This document shows positions 1-5,950 of a stretch of DNA of 11,222 nucleotides, one piece after another. The notes beneath the pieces are model-generated. The model worked only from the letters and a program-made list of their open reading frames with translations, had not been told where the DNA came from and searched no databases. Both the position numbers and the translations under genes were made by a program. Position 1 is the stretch's first letter; every line of letters starts with the position of its first letter. Where the stretch lies: NCBI GenBank assembly GCA_018897875.1, contig JAHIKF010000489.1, positions 1 through 11,222 on the forward strand. Direction: 5' to 3'. The DNA is from Pseudomonadota bacterium (GTDB lineage Bacteria > Desulfobacterota > Desulfobaccia > Desulfobaccales > 0-14-0-80-60-11).

Positions 1-1961
1 GCGGCCTCGGGACTCAGGCCCCCGCCCAGGTCAATGATGTTGAGCTCCAGGGGGATGGTGCTCACCAGACGCCGGGCCCCTTCCTCGTCCAGCCGCCCGG
101 CGGACACCTGAAAGAGCTCTTCCATGGCCTTTTCATGGGCGAAGCGGGTGATGTCATGATAGGTGCGGCAGCCATCGGGGTGGAAGTTGGCGGCCCGGGG
201 GTCCAGGAGATTGAGAGGGGTGATGTATTTCAGGACGCGCTCCAAAACCTTGTAGGCCCGGGTCTGGCGGACGGCGTCATCGCCGCCCCGGGGAACCTTG
301 AGCAATTCCTCCAACCGGCCGGCGTAGATGCTGCCGTAGTAGGCGTCCACCGTGACCACATCCCCCGGATGGAGCAGGGCACTGGCCCCTTTGGCGCCGA
401 ACAGCGCCGGGATCCTGGCCTCGCGCAGCACCGTAGCCAGGTGGCTGGTGGCGCTGCCGGCCTCGCAGACCATCGCCGCCACCCGGCCCACCACCACGCC
501 ATACTCCGGCAAGGCTCGGGAGGTCACCAGCACCGCGTCCTGGGGGATGGCATCCAGGGCCCCGTCCCGGAGCAGGTAGACCGGGCCGGCGGCCGCCCCA
601 CGGGAGGCGATGATGCCATTTGAAAGGAGCATTTCGGCCCCCTTGATCTGGGGCGGCAGGTATTCGGCCTTGAGCTGTCGGCTCACCCGCAGGGGCCGCG
701 CCTGCAGCAGGGAAAACCTGCCCTGGGTGTCCAGGGCCCACTCAATATCCTGGGGCATGCCAAAGTGCTGCTTAACCCGGTTTCCCAGTTCGGCCAGGGC
801 CAGGGCCTGATCCTCCGCCAGACAGGGTCCTTGGAGGTCTGCCGGGGTGGCGACATCCAGGACCCCTCCTTCCGGGGCGGCAACGTGCATGTGGCTCTTC
901 TCGCCCACGTGTTGGGCCGCAATCCTACCGCCCTCGACCCGATAAATGTCGGGCTCCACCACCCCGCCCACTGCCAATGAGCCCAGCCCGGAGACGGCGT
1001 TGATAATGGCGCCCTCACCGCCCCGGGGGTCGTCGGTATAGAGCACCCCGGCGCATTTGACCGGCACCATTTCCATGACCAGTACCCCCATGGCCAGTTC
1101 CTGGTAGGAAAAACCGCTGGCATGGCAGTAGTAAAGGGCCCGGGGGGTGAACTGGGAAGCGATGACCTCCTTGTAACGCGCCTCCACCTGGTCCCGGGGC
1201 ACGTTGAGCACGGACTCGAATTGGCCGGCGAAGCTGAAGAAGCTATCTTCCTGGAGCGCCGAACTGCGCACCGCCACCCGGGAAGAGCTCAGCTGCGCCA
1301 GATGGAGGGCGATGGCCAGGGAGAGCTCCGGCGGCAGGGGCTGTGCCATGATTTTTGCCTGGATGGCCTCGCCCGCCTCCCGCAGGCTTTCCAGGTTGCG
1401 GATCTGCGAGTGGGAGATGGCCTCCCGGATGAATTCCTCCAGACCCCCGCTTTCAAAAAAGAGCTTCTGGGCATAGGCGCTCACCCCAAAGCCCGCGGGC
1501 ACCGTGAGCCCCAGCCGGGTGAGGTCGCCCAATTTCTCGGCCTTGCCGCCGTAAGAGAGGCCTTCCCGCACCTCGGCCAAGGGCAGCGCCAGGGGCGCCG
1601 GCTGCAACTTTGCCCCGATCAATTCCTCCGCCACCAGGTGGGCCACCTGCCGGCGGGCGGCGTCCAGGGCGGCATAGCGGCCACCGGCCATGCCATTCAA
1701 GGCCCCCACCATGGCCTCGACCTCCTGGCCCAGCCGGTCACAGGCCTCCCGGACATAGTTCATGTCAAACAGGAACCCTTCATCCATCTTAACTTGGATA
1801 TCGGCCACGGTGGTCAGAATAGCGCTGTTGGCCGCCAGGAGGCGCTTATATTGGAGATAGCGTTCCAGGAGGGCGGGCGGGGGCCCCAGGGATACGGAAG
1901 ACGGCCGCGACGTGCGCTTGCGAGCCAACCATTGCTTTAACTTTCCCAGAGCCGCGGCCAC
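1..1961 (-). CDS. PEP/pyruvate-binding domain protein (PEP synthase-like), C-terminus cut by window edge
   Basis: This phosphotransferase-like protein of the PEP synthase/PPDK superfamily has about 653 residues visible and continues past base 1. Residues 30-115 form an alpha-helical, coiled-coil-prone region not seen in classical PEP synthase. The ATP-grasp PEP/pyruvate-binding domain spans about 128-425: the GGKA motif has K140, VAVRSS falls at 229-234 (R232), and the terminal QARP is at 420-423. A swivelling PEP-utilizer domain follows, with a TSH motif whose candidate phospho-accepting histidine is His507. Residues 535-653 do not look like the usual PEP-binding TIM barrel, so the true substrate is uncertain; pyruvate or a phosphorelay role are both possible. 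The start is GTG at 1961, with AAGGA at 1971-1975 nine bases upstream. A TTG at 1964 with six-base spacing is an alternative, and an in-frame stop lies just upstream. The family is secure; the specific reaction is not. Confidence 0.9.
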   Translation of the reverse strand, partial: MAAALGKLKQWLARKRTSRPSSVSLGPPPALLERYLQYKRLLAANSAILTTVADIQVKMDEGFLFDMNYVREACDRLGQEVEAMVGALNGMAGGRYAALDAARRQVAHLVAEELIGAKLQPAPLALPLAEVREGLSYGGKAEKLGDLTRLGLTVPAGFGVSAYAQKLFFESGGLEEFIREAISHSQIRNLESLREAGEAIQAKIMAQPLPPELSLAIALHLAQLSSSRVAVRSSALQEDSFFSFAGQFESVLNVPRDQVEARYKEVIASQFTPRALYYCHASGFSYQELAMGVLVMEMVPVKCAGVLYTDDPRGGEGAIINAVSGLGSLAVGGVVEPDIYRVEGGRIAAQHVGEKSHMHVAAPEGGVLDVATPADLQGPCLAEDQALALAELGNRVKQHFGMPQDIEWALDTQGRFSLLQARPLRVSRQLKAEYLPPQIKGAEMLLSNGIIASRGAAAGPVYLLRDGALDAIPQDAVLVTSRALPEYGVVVGRVAAMVCEAGSATSHLATVLREARIPALFGAKGASALLHPGDVVTVDAYYGSIYAGRLEELLKVPRGGDDAVRQTRAYKVLERVLKYITPLNLLDPRAANFHPDGCRTYHDITRFAHEKAMEELFQVSAGRLDEEGARRLVSTIPLELNIIDLGGGLSPEA

Positions 1962-1999
1962 CAAAATTTTTCCTTGAAGACACAATAGTTACACGGCTG

Positions 2000-2028
2000 A
2001 TTATAAAATAAACTGGCCCGGTCCTCAA
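2000..2028 (-). promoter_or_regulatory. Sigma70-type promoter of the PEP synthase-like gene
   Basis: On the minus strand, -35 TTGAGG (2023-2028) and -10 TATAAT (2000-2005) are separated by exactly 17 bases. The predicted transcript would begin near 1993, giving a leader of about 30 bases that contains the AAGGA ribosome-binding site. The -10 is a perfect consensus match, and the -35 matches at four of six positions. Confidence 0.65.
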
Positions 2029-2155
2029 CTGCCAAATGCACTTCCGATGCCGGAGCCGTCCCCGGCGAGGGCACATTGCCTGCGCCGCGGCGTCCGGGGC
2101 CCCACTCCGCGCTCGTAAATCGGACGCTCTCCTGGAAGTTTAGATAACTTTTTTA

Positions 2156-2184
2156 TTGACATATTCAGGGTTTTGCGATTTCAT
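2156..2184 (+). promoter_or_regulatory. Candidate promoter of the zinc-ribbon membrane protein gene
   Basis: A perfect -35 TTGACA (2156-2161) is followed after 17 bases by TTTCAT (2179-2184), a four-of-six match to the -10 consensus. It lies in the AT-rich part of the divergent spacer and would start transcription around 2191, about 50 bases before the ATG at 2240. The opposing promoter at 2000-2028 lies about 130 bases away, so shared regulation is possible but not shown. Confidence 0.5.
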
Positions 2185-2239
2185 GGGCTAATTTTACTAA
2201 ATTTGCCTCGACTTGATTTCGGCGCCCCGGAGGTCCACC

Positions 2240-3034
2240 ATGCCTCAATGCCCCCACTGCCAGGTCCCGTTTGAAGCCGGCCAACGCTATTGCAGCACGT
2301 GCGGCAGTTTCTTGCTGCATCCGGAACAGGGAAACACCTTTTGCCCCCAGTGCGACGTGCGTGTCTCACCCCTCCAGGAATTCTGCCATGAGTGTGATGC
2401 GCCCCTGAAAGAAGCCCCGGCCGCGCCCGAGGCTTTGGGGACCGCCCCGGAAGCCCTGCCGGCCAAAATCCCCCCCAGCGGCATGCCGTCCTGGCTCCTC
2501 GGCGTGTTGGTGGGTGCGGGGATACTGGTCATCATCTTGCTGGTCTTGCTGTTCACCCGGGGCACGACAAAGCCCCCGCCACCGCCTCCGGCTCCCAAAG
2601 TCGAAGCGCCGGCTCCCGCCCCTCCTGCGGTGACCGCAACTCCCACTGCACCCGCCACCCAGCCGGCCCCCCCGGCCGAGGCGAACCTGAAAGAGCAGTT
2701 GCAAAAGGAGCTTTCCATCTTGCGGGAAGCCCAGTTGCGCAAAGATATCATCCTGTTTATGAGCGTTTACTCCCTCACCTACCCGGAACTGGACGACAAA
2801 CGCGCCAGCACCTTGAAAGCCTGGGAAGGCTATGATTTCACCAACCTGGTGTTTACCGTCGACAAAATTCAGTCCATCGACCCCGATAACTCCATCGCCT
2901 GGGTCACCTGGTACATGGACACCAAGAACCGGCAAACCCAGGAGTTGTCCAGCAGTTCACAGAGTTTTCAGGTGCGGTTCGCCAAAGAACTGGGCAAATG
3001 GCGCATCCGCTCCCTGGAAGAAGTAGAATCATAG
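2240..3034 (+). CDS. Double zinc-ribbon, single-pass membrane protein with NTF2-like C-terminal domain
   Basis: The predicted product has 264 residues. Two CxxC...CxxC zinc ribbons occur at the N-terminus (C4, C7, C18, C21 and C35, C38, C49, C52), a pattern known from bacterial double-zinc-ribbon proteins. A single hydrophobic helix spans about 85-105. A Pro/Ala-rich linker (about 111-150) follows, then a short charged helix and an alpha/beta domain (about 165-264) ending in a W-R-I-R strand, which resembles NTF2/SnoaL-like folds used for ligand binding or oligomerisation. With no signal peptide and the ribbons before the helix, the ribbons are probably cytoplasmic and the NTF2-like part periplasmic. 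The start is the ATG at 2240, with GGAGG at 2229-2233 six bases upstream; a TTG at 2213 would place that GGAGG inside the gene. Function is unknown, and the NTF2-like call is from pattern only. Confidence 0.82.
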   Translation: MPQCPHCQVPFEAGQRYCSTCGSFLLHPEQGNTFCPQCDVRVSPLQEFCHECDAPLKEAPAAPEALGTAPEALPAKIPPSGMPSWLLGVLVGAGILVIILLVLLFTRGTTKPPPPPPAPKVEAPAPAPPAVTATPTAPATQPAPPAEANLKEQLQKELSILREAQLRKDIILFMSVYSLTYPELDDKRASTLKAWEGYDFTNLVFTVDKIQSIDPDNSIAWVTWYMDTKNRQTQELSSSSQSFQVRFAKELGKWRIRSLEEVES

Positions 3035-3505
3035 GGGATAAACGGGCCGCAGGGGATTCTTCTGACGCTCCTGCCTTAAAGAAGCCCCCGAATCGGAGCC
3101 GGCCCCAAAGCTTCGTGCTCATCTATGGCCAGGTAACCCTGATCCCGTCATGAATCGGCCAGGCGACCCGCGGTTCCAGGGTCCCCGGCTTTGGGGGGAA
3201 ACCGGCTTGATTGTGCCGTGAACGCGTGCCTTAGAGAAGTTTTTAAGATTTATTGCCCTCAGGCTCCTTGCTCCCGGTAAATTCGCCATCTCCTTTACCA
3301 TCAGCACCCATTTCAATATCAAGTTAATATTCTGTAATTAATTTATATTGTTGAGAAGTTTCCGGTTGGGAAGGCGGTCAGTTCGAATCTTGATCATAGA
3401 CCGGCCAGTTGCGGCACCCCGGCGCCTTTGAGATTTCGTCCTGGAATCCTCCGGCGCCCCATCTCGGCCCGGGCCATCGCCTCGCTGCCAACTTTCTCTG
3501 ATCTT

Positions 3506-3534
3506 TTGCCCCGGGGCCTTGTAATGGTGATAAT
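3506..3534 (+). promoter_or_regulatory. Candidate promoter of the dodecin gene
   Basis: TTGCCC (3506-3511) and GATAAT (3529-3534) are spaced 17 bases apart, matching four of six and five of six consensus bases. The predicted start near 3541 gives a leader of about 84 bases before the ATG at 3625. A competing pair, TTGTAA (3519-3524) with TAAAAT (3541-3546), has 16-base spacing. Confidence 0.45.
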
Positions 3535-3553
3535 CAATCTTAAAATAAAAAAT

Positions 3554-3600
3554 GGGTAAACCGGCAACATCGGCTAGCCCCACCGGCAGACGAAAGCCGG
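3554..3600 (+). promoter_or_regulatory. Structured 5' leader of the dodecin mRNA, unassigned
   Basis: The leader contains a perfect 5-bp hairpin, CCGGC (3583-3587) and GCCGG (3596-3600), around the purine-rich loop AGACGAAA. It is preceded by GGG-TAAA-CC (3554-3562) and the palindrome GGCTAGCC (3572-3579). It ends nine bases before the ribosome-binding site, so folding could affect translation. I compared it with remembered consensus elements of c-di-GMP, cobalamin, FMN, guanidine, SAM and TPP riboswitches and found no full match. Confidence 0.3.
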
Positions 3601-3624
3601 ACTATCCTGAAGGAGGTATGAGCC

Positions 3625-3834
3625 ATGTCAGGTACTAATGTCGCCAGGGTAACGGAAGTTATTGCCGAATCCCCCAAGGGGTTTGATGATGCCGTACAAG
3701 TGGGGTTCGCCCGGGCCGCCAGCACCCTTAGGGGCATTACCGGCCTGCGCATCGTGGAGCAGCGGGTTTCGGTCAAGGATAACAAGATCAACACGTACCG
3801 GGTAAAGATGGAGGTCATTTTTATCCTGGATTGA
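3625..3834 (+). CDS. Dodecin family flavin-binding protein
   Basis: This 69-residue protein has the full dodecin layout: a first strand carrying K/R-V-T-E-V-I, the E-S-P-K-G motif at the start of the single helix (about residues 14-18), a long helix (about 20-35), then two strands with VEQRVSVKDNKI and YRVKMEVIFIL. Dodecins assemble as hollow 12-mers that store or sequester flavins in the cytoplasm and limit flavin photochemistry. Length is normal for the family (about 65-75 residues). The start is ATG 3625, with AAGGAGG at 3610-3616 eight bases upstream; the ATG at 3618 is out of frame. rtcA follows 69 bases downstream on the same strand and may share the transcript, although no functional link between them is known to me. 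Confidence 0.92.
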   Translation: MSGTNVARVTEVIAESPKGFDDAVQVGFARAASTLRGITGLRIVEQRVSVKDNKINTYRVKMEVIFILD

Positions 3835-3861
3835 GTTGCCCCGAGTCCCCCTAAAAGTTCC

Positions 3862-3888
3862 GCAACCTTGGGGGAAAATTTAGGTTGC
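3862..3888 (+). promoter_or_regulatory. Hairpin just upstream of the rtcA ribosome-binding site
   Basis: A perfect 7-bp inverted repeat, GCAACCT (3862-3868) and AGGTTGC (3882-3888), encloses a 13-base loop and ends three bases before the GAGG ribosome-binding site of rtcA (3892-3895). It could act as an mRNA stem that modulates translation, or as a weak terminator after dodecin, although no U-tract follows it directly. Confidence 0.3.
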
Positions 3889-3903
3889 CGCGAGGGTGAA
3901 TTG

Positions 3904-4926
3904 ATGCTCTCTGTGGACGGTTCTTACGGCGAGGGGGGCGGGCAGATTCTGCGCACCGCCCTCGCCCTGGCCGCTTTAACGGGGGTGCCGGTCCGGATCG
4001 AACGTATCCGGGCCCGGCGCTCCAAGCCGGGGCTCAGGCCCCAACACCTCACCGCGGTTCAGGCCGTGGCCCGGGTCTCCCAGGCGGAGGTCACCGGGGT
4101 CCACCTGGGCAGTCAAGCCCTTACCTTCCGGCCCCGCACCCTCCAGGGAGGCCACTATCTCTTCGACGTGGCGGAGCAGACCCGCAGCGCCGGGGCCGTC
4201 ACCCTGGTGGCCCAGGCCTTGCTGCCGCCTCTCATCACGGCTGGGGCTCCCGCCACCGTCATCCTCAAAGGGGGCACCCACGTCCCCTGGAGTCCCCCGG
4301 CCCACTACCTCAGCCACGTCTTTCTGCCGGCCCTGGCCGCCATGGGGGCGGAGGTGGAGATGACCCTGGAGCGCTGGGGCTGGTATCCCCGAGGCGGAGG
4401 CGAGATACGCCTCACCATCAGGGGCGCCCGCCCCCTGATCGGGGTACAGTGGCACACTCCGGCTAAAAGTTCCGCCTTCCGGGCCCTGTCTGCGGCCGCC
4501 AAACTGCCGGAGCACGTGGCCCGGCGGCAGGCGGCCCGGCTTACGGCCCGGCTGGATGCGACCGTGCCGGTAGAAATTATCCCCGCCGGCGGCCTGGATC
4601 CGGGCAGCCTGGTCTTTGTCTGGGGGCCGCAGGCCGGCTTTGCCGCCCTGGGGGCCCGGGGCAAACCCGCCGAGCAGGTGGCGGACGAAGCAGCGGAGGC
4701 CTACCTGGCCTTCCGGGCCAGCGGCGCCGCTCTGGACCGCCACCTGGCCGACCAAATCCTCATCTACCTGGCCCTGGCCAAGGGGCCCTCCCGGTTCACC
4801 ACCGAGGCCGTCACGTCGCATCTCCTCACCAACGTCTGGGTCATCGAGCAGTTTTTAGGGCCGACTTTTGAGATTAAAGGGGCCTTAGGGGAGAGGGGAG
4901 AGATTTCCTGTCAAGGTCAGAAATAG
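3904..4926 (+). CDS. rtcA: RNA 3'-terminal phosphate cyclase
   Basis: The product (340 residues) converts RNA 3'-phosphate ends to 2',3'-cyclic phosphates using ATP through an enzyme-AMP intermediate. The N-terminal DGSYGEGGGQILRTALALA block and the following R-x-x-R-x-x-P-G-L-R-x-Q-H stretch are family signatures. The C-terminal block around T-S-H-L-L-T-N contains His306, the expected equivalent of the adenylated His309 of the E. coli enzyme, preceded by LADQILIYLALA. Length agrees with the family (about 340). The start is ATG 3904, with GAGG at 3892-3895 eight bases upstream; an in-frame TTG at 3868 lies inside the hairpin region and is unlikely. Neither rtcB nor the sigma54 activator gene rtcR, its usual partners in enterobacteria, is seen in this window. 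The gene ends in a GC hairpin shared with the convergent neighbour. Confidence 0.95.
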   Translation: MLSVDGSYGEGGGQILRTALALAALTGVPVRIERIRARRSKPGLRPQHLTAVQAVARVSQAEVTGVHLGSQALTFRPRTLQGGHYLFDVAEQTRSAGAVTLVAQALLPPLITAGAPATVILKGGTHVPWSPPAHYLSHVFLPALAAMGAEVEMTLERWGWYPRGGGEIRLTIRGARPLIGVQWHTPAKSSAFRALSAAAKLPEHVARRQAARLTARLDATVPVEIIPAGGLDPGSLVFVWGPQAGFAALGARGKPAEQVADEAAEAYLAFRASGAALDRHLADQILIYLALAKGPSRFTTEAVTSHLLTNVWVIEQFLGPTFEIKGALGERGEISCQGQK

Positions 4927-5006
4927 AGCCTGACGGGAAATCAGGTGGTTGAGGTCTTGGGAGGAATTTAGGGCGACGAAGCTTTCGGTCTGGCGCCGGC
5001 GCGAGG

Positions 5007-5036
5007 CACGGCCCCCGGCACTAGCCGGGGGCCGTG
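5007..5036. terminator. Strong GC hairpin between convergent genes, probable bidirectional terminator
   Basis: A perfect 13-bp stem, CACGGCCCCCGGC (5007-5019) and GCCGGGGGCCGTG (5024-5036), has an ACTA loop. It sits 80 bases after the rtcA stop and 56 bases beyond the stop of the opposing lipoprotein gene. Neither side has a clean U-tract, so it may work by stem strength or with Rho, or protect 3' ends. Confidence 0.6.
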
Positions 5037-5092
5037 GAAATAAAATAACTCCGGCCTGACGTTGGGCCCAGGGTACCTGGGCCGCGCCGGGC

Positions 5093-5755
5093 TTATTTCT
5101 GGCTTGGCGGTTCTTTCGGTGCCTGGGGGGCTGGCGGTGCCTGTGGGGCTGGCGGCACCTTCAGGGCTGGCGGTGCCTTCGGGGCTGCCGGCGGTGCCTG
5201 TGGGGCTACCGGCGGTGCAGCCGGCTTGGCACCTGGTGGCGCTGCCGGTGGAGCAGCCGCTTCCGGTTTGCCTTTGGCTTCCGGTTTGCCTTTGGTTTCC
5301 GGCTTGCCTTTGGCTTCCGGTTCCTTTGGCCTGGCATCCATGGCCTTTTTAACTTCCTGCTGAATCTGGGGCATGACTCCCATCATGTAAGGACCGAATT
5401 TTTTGGAGGCGCTTTGCCCTTCCGGGGACCCGTAAAAAGCCGTCATGGCATTTAACTCGCCGACGCTAAAATTCTTCACCAGGCCTTCCATGGTGATGCG
5501 GGAAGCTGCTTTCTCAAGATCGGCGCTTTGCATAACCTCCACAAATGCTTTACGGTCTTTTTCCGGCAGGTTCGGCGCTACCCTGGTAGCCAACCCTTGC
5601 AGCATATCCTTGGGCGGCATGGCCTTCAGGTAACGCTCTGCCGCGGCGGTCCGATTTTCAGGGTTATCCGGCAATGACTTGACTTGCCCGGTATCCGCAC
5701 AAGCCGACGCCATAAGGAGAAGCCCAATGACCATAAAATTTCTTACCCTGCGCAT
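5093..5755 (-). CDS. DUF2059 domain lipoprotein with repetitive Lys/Pro/Ala-rich tail
   Basis: The product has 220 residues. A short lipoprotein-type signal sequence (basic start, hydrophobic 7-15, ending M-A-S-A-C) places the lipidated cysteine at Cys19. Residues about 25-140 fit DUF2059, recognised by the late motif L-N-A-M-T-A-F-Y-G-S-P-E-G-Q-S preceding K-x-F-G-P-Y-M. DUF2059 has no established biochemical function. From about 142 the protein is low complexity: repeated K-G-K-P-E units, then Pro/Ala/Gln repeats to the end. Such a tail could span the periplasm or contact peptidoglycan or surface polymers, which is inference. The start is ATG 5755, with GGAGG at 5763-5767 seven bases upstream. 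It lies after the terminator of the glycosyltransferase operon and is probably transcribed alone; a CATAAT at 5804-5809 is a weak -10 candidate. Confidence 0.85.
   Translation of the reverse strand: MRRVRNFMVIGLLLMASACADTGQVKSLPDNPENRTAAAERYLKAMPPKDMLQGLATRVAPNLPEKDRKAFVEVMQSADLEKAASRITMEGLVKNFSVGELNAMTAFYGSPEGQSASKKFGPYMMGVMPQIQQEVKKAMDARPKEPEAKGKPETKGKPEAKGKPEAAAPPAAPPGAKPAAPPVAPQAPPAAPKAPPALKVPPAPQAPPAPQAPKEPPSQK
5263..5316. repeat. Three 18-bp tandem repeats inside the lipoprotein tail
   Basis: Three consecutive 18-base units (5263-5280, 5281-5298, 5299-5316) differ at one to two positions each, and a partial fourth follows. On the minus strand each encodes K-G-K-P-E plus one variable residue, so unit gain or loss would keep the reading frame. 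A looser Pro/Ala-coding repeat with GGCGGTGCC-type units occupies about 5117-5230. Confidence 0.8.
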
Positions 5756-5872
5756 GCATTGACCTCCAAACTGAGAAGATAGAAAAACTCTGTTTTACGT
5801 GAAATTATGCGCCATCCTGGGCGGCGCCTGGCCAAAATCGGGCTGTACTCTTCTTTTCCCGAGCCTAACCAC

Positions 5873-5904
5873 AAAAAAAATCGGCTGAGCGCCAGCAACC
5901 CAGC
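5873..5904 (-). terminator. Rho-independent terminator of the glycosyltransferase operon
   Basis: On the minus strand, GCTGGG (5899-5904) pairs with CTCAGC (5884-5889), including one G-U pair, over a 9-base loop. A two-to-three base gap leads to eight consecutive U residues (5873-5880). It begins 46 bases after the stop of the GT39-like gene, so it closes that transcript before the lipoprotein gene. Confidence 0.65.
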
Positions 5905-5950
5905 TTACCTAAAGCGTAGCACAAAATTTTCTGAAAAAATCCATTTATCT

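Larger units (their letters stand above)
3035..3624. other. Noncoding spacer of 590 bases between the zinc-ribbon and dodecin genes
   Basis: No convincing gene is seen on either strand. Open frames at 3119-3322 and 3338-3583 (both minus) have no ribosome-binding site and no recognisable protein pattern. The middle (about 3310-3360) is strongly AT-rich, unlike the flanking genes. The right end carries a candidate promoter (3506-3534) and a hairpin-containing leader (3554-3600) for the dodecin gene. No clear intrinsic terminator follows the upstream stop codon. The length is unusual for this otherwise compact window and may reflect a decayed gene or an RNA element. Confidence 0.5.

Noticed and set aside
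135..1940. Several long plus-strand frames (for example 135-623 and 1122-1940)
   Set aside because: They lie opposite the PEP synthase-like gene, whose frame shows clear family motifs throughout; GC-rich codons create open antisense frames.
3243..3311. A 22-codon minus-strand frame rich in Gly, Asp, Lys and Glu (M-G-A-D-G-K-G-D-G-E)
   Set aside because: The composition is protein-like, but there is no ribosome-binding site before the ATG and no context; kept only as a possible remnant.
3378..3386. GTTCGAATC resembling a tRNA T-loop
   Set aside because: The flanking bases do not form a 5-bp T-stem and no acceptor, D or anticodon arms can be folded around it.
3976..4821. A 281-residue minus-strand frame
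   Set aside because: It is the shadow of rtcA and consists of low-complexity Gly/Pro/Arg translation.
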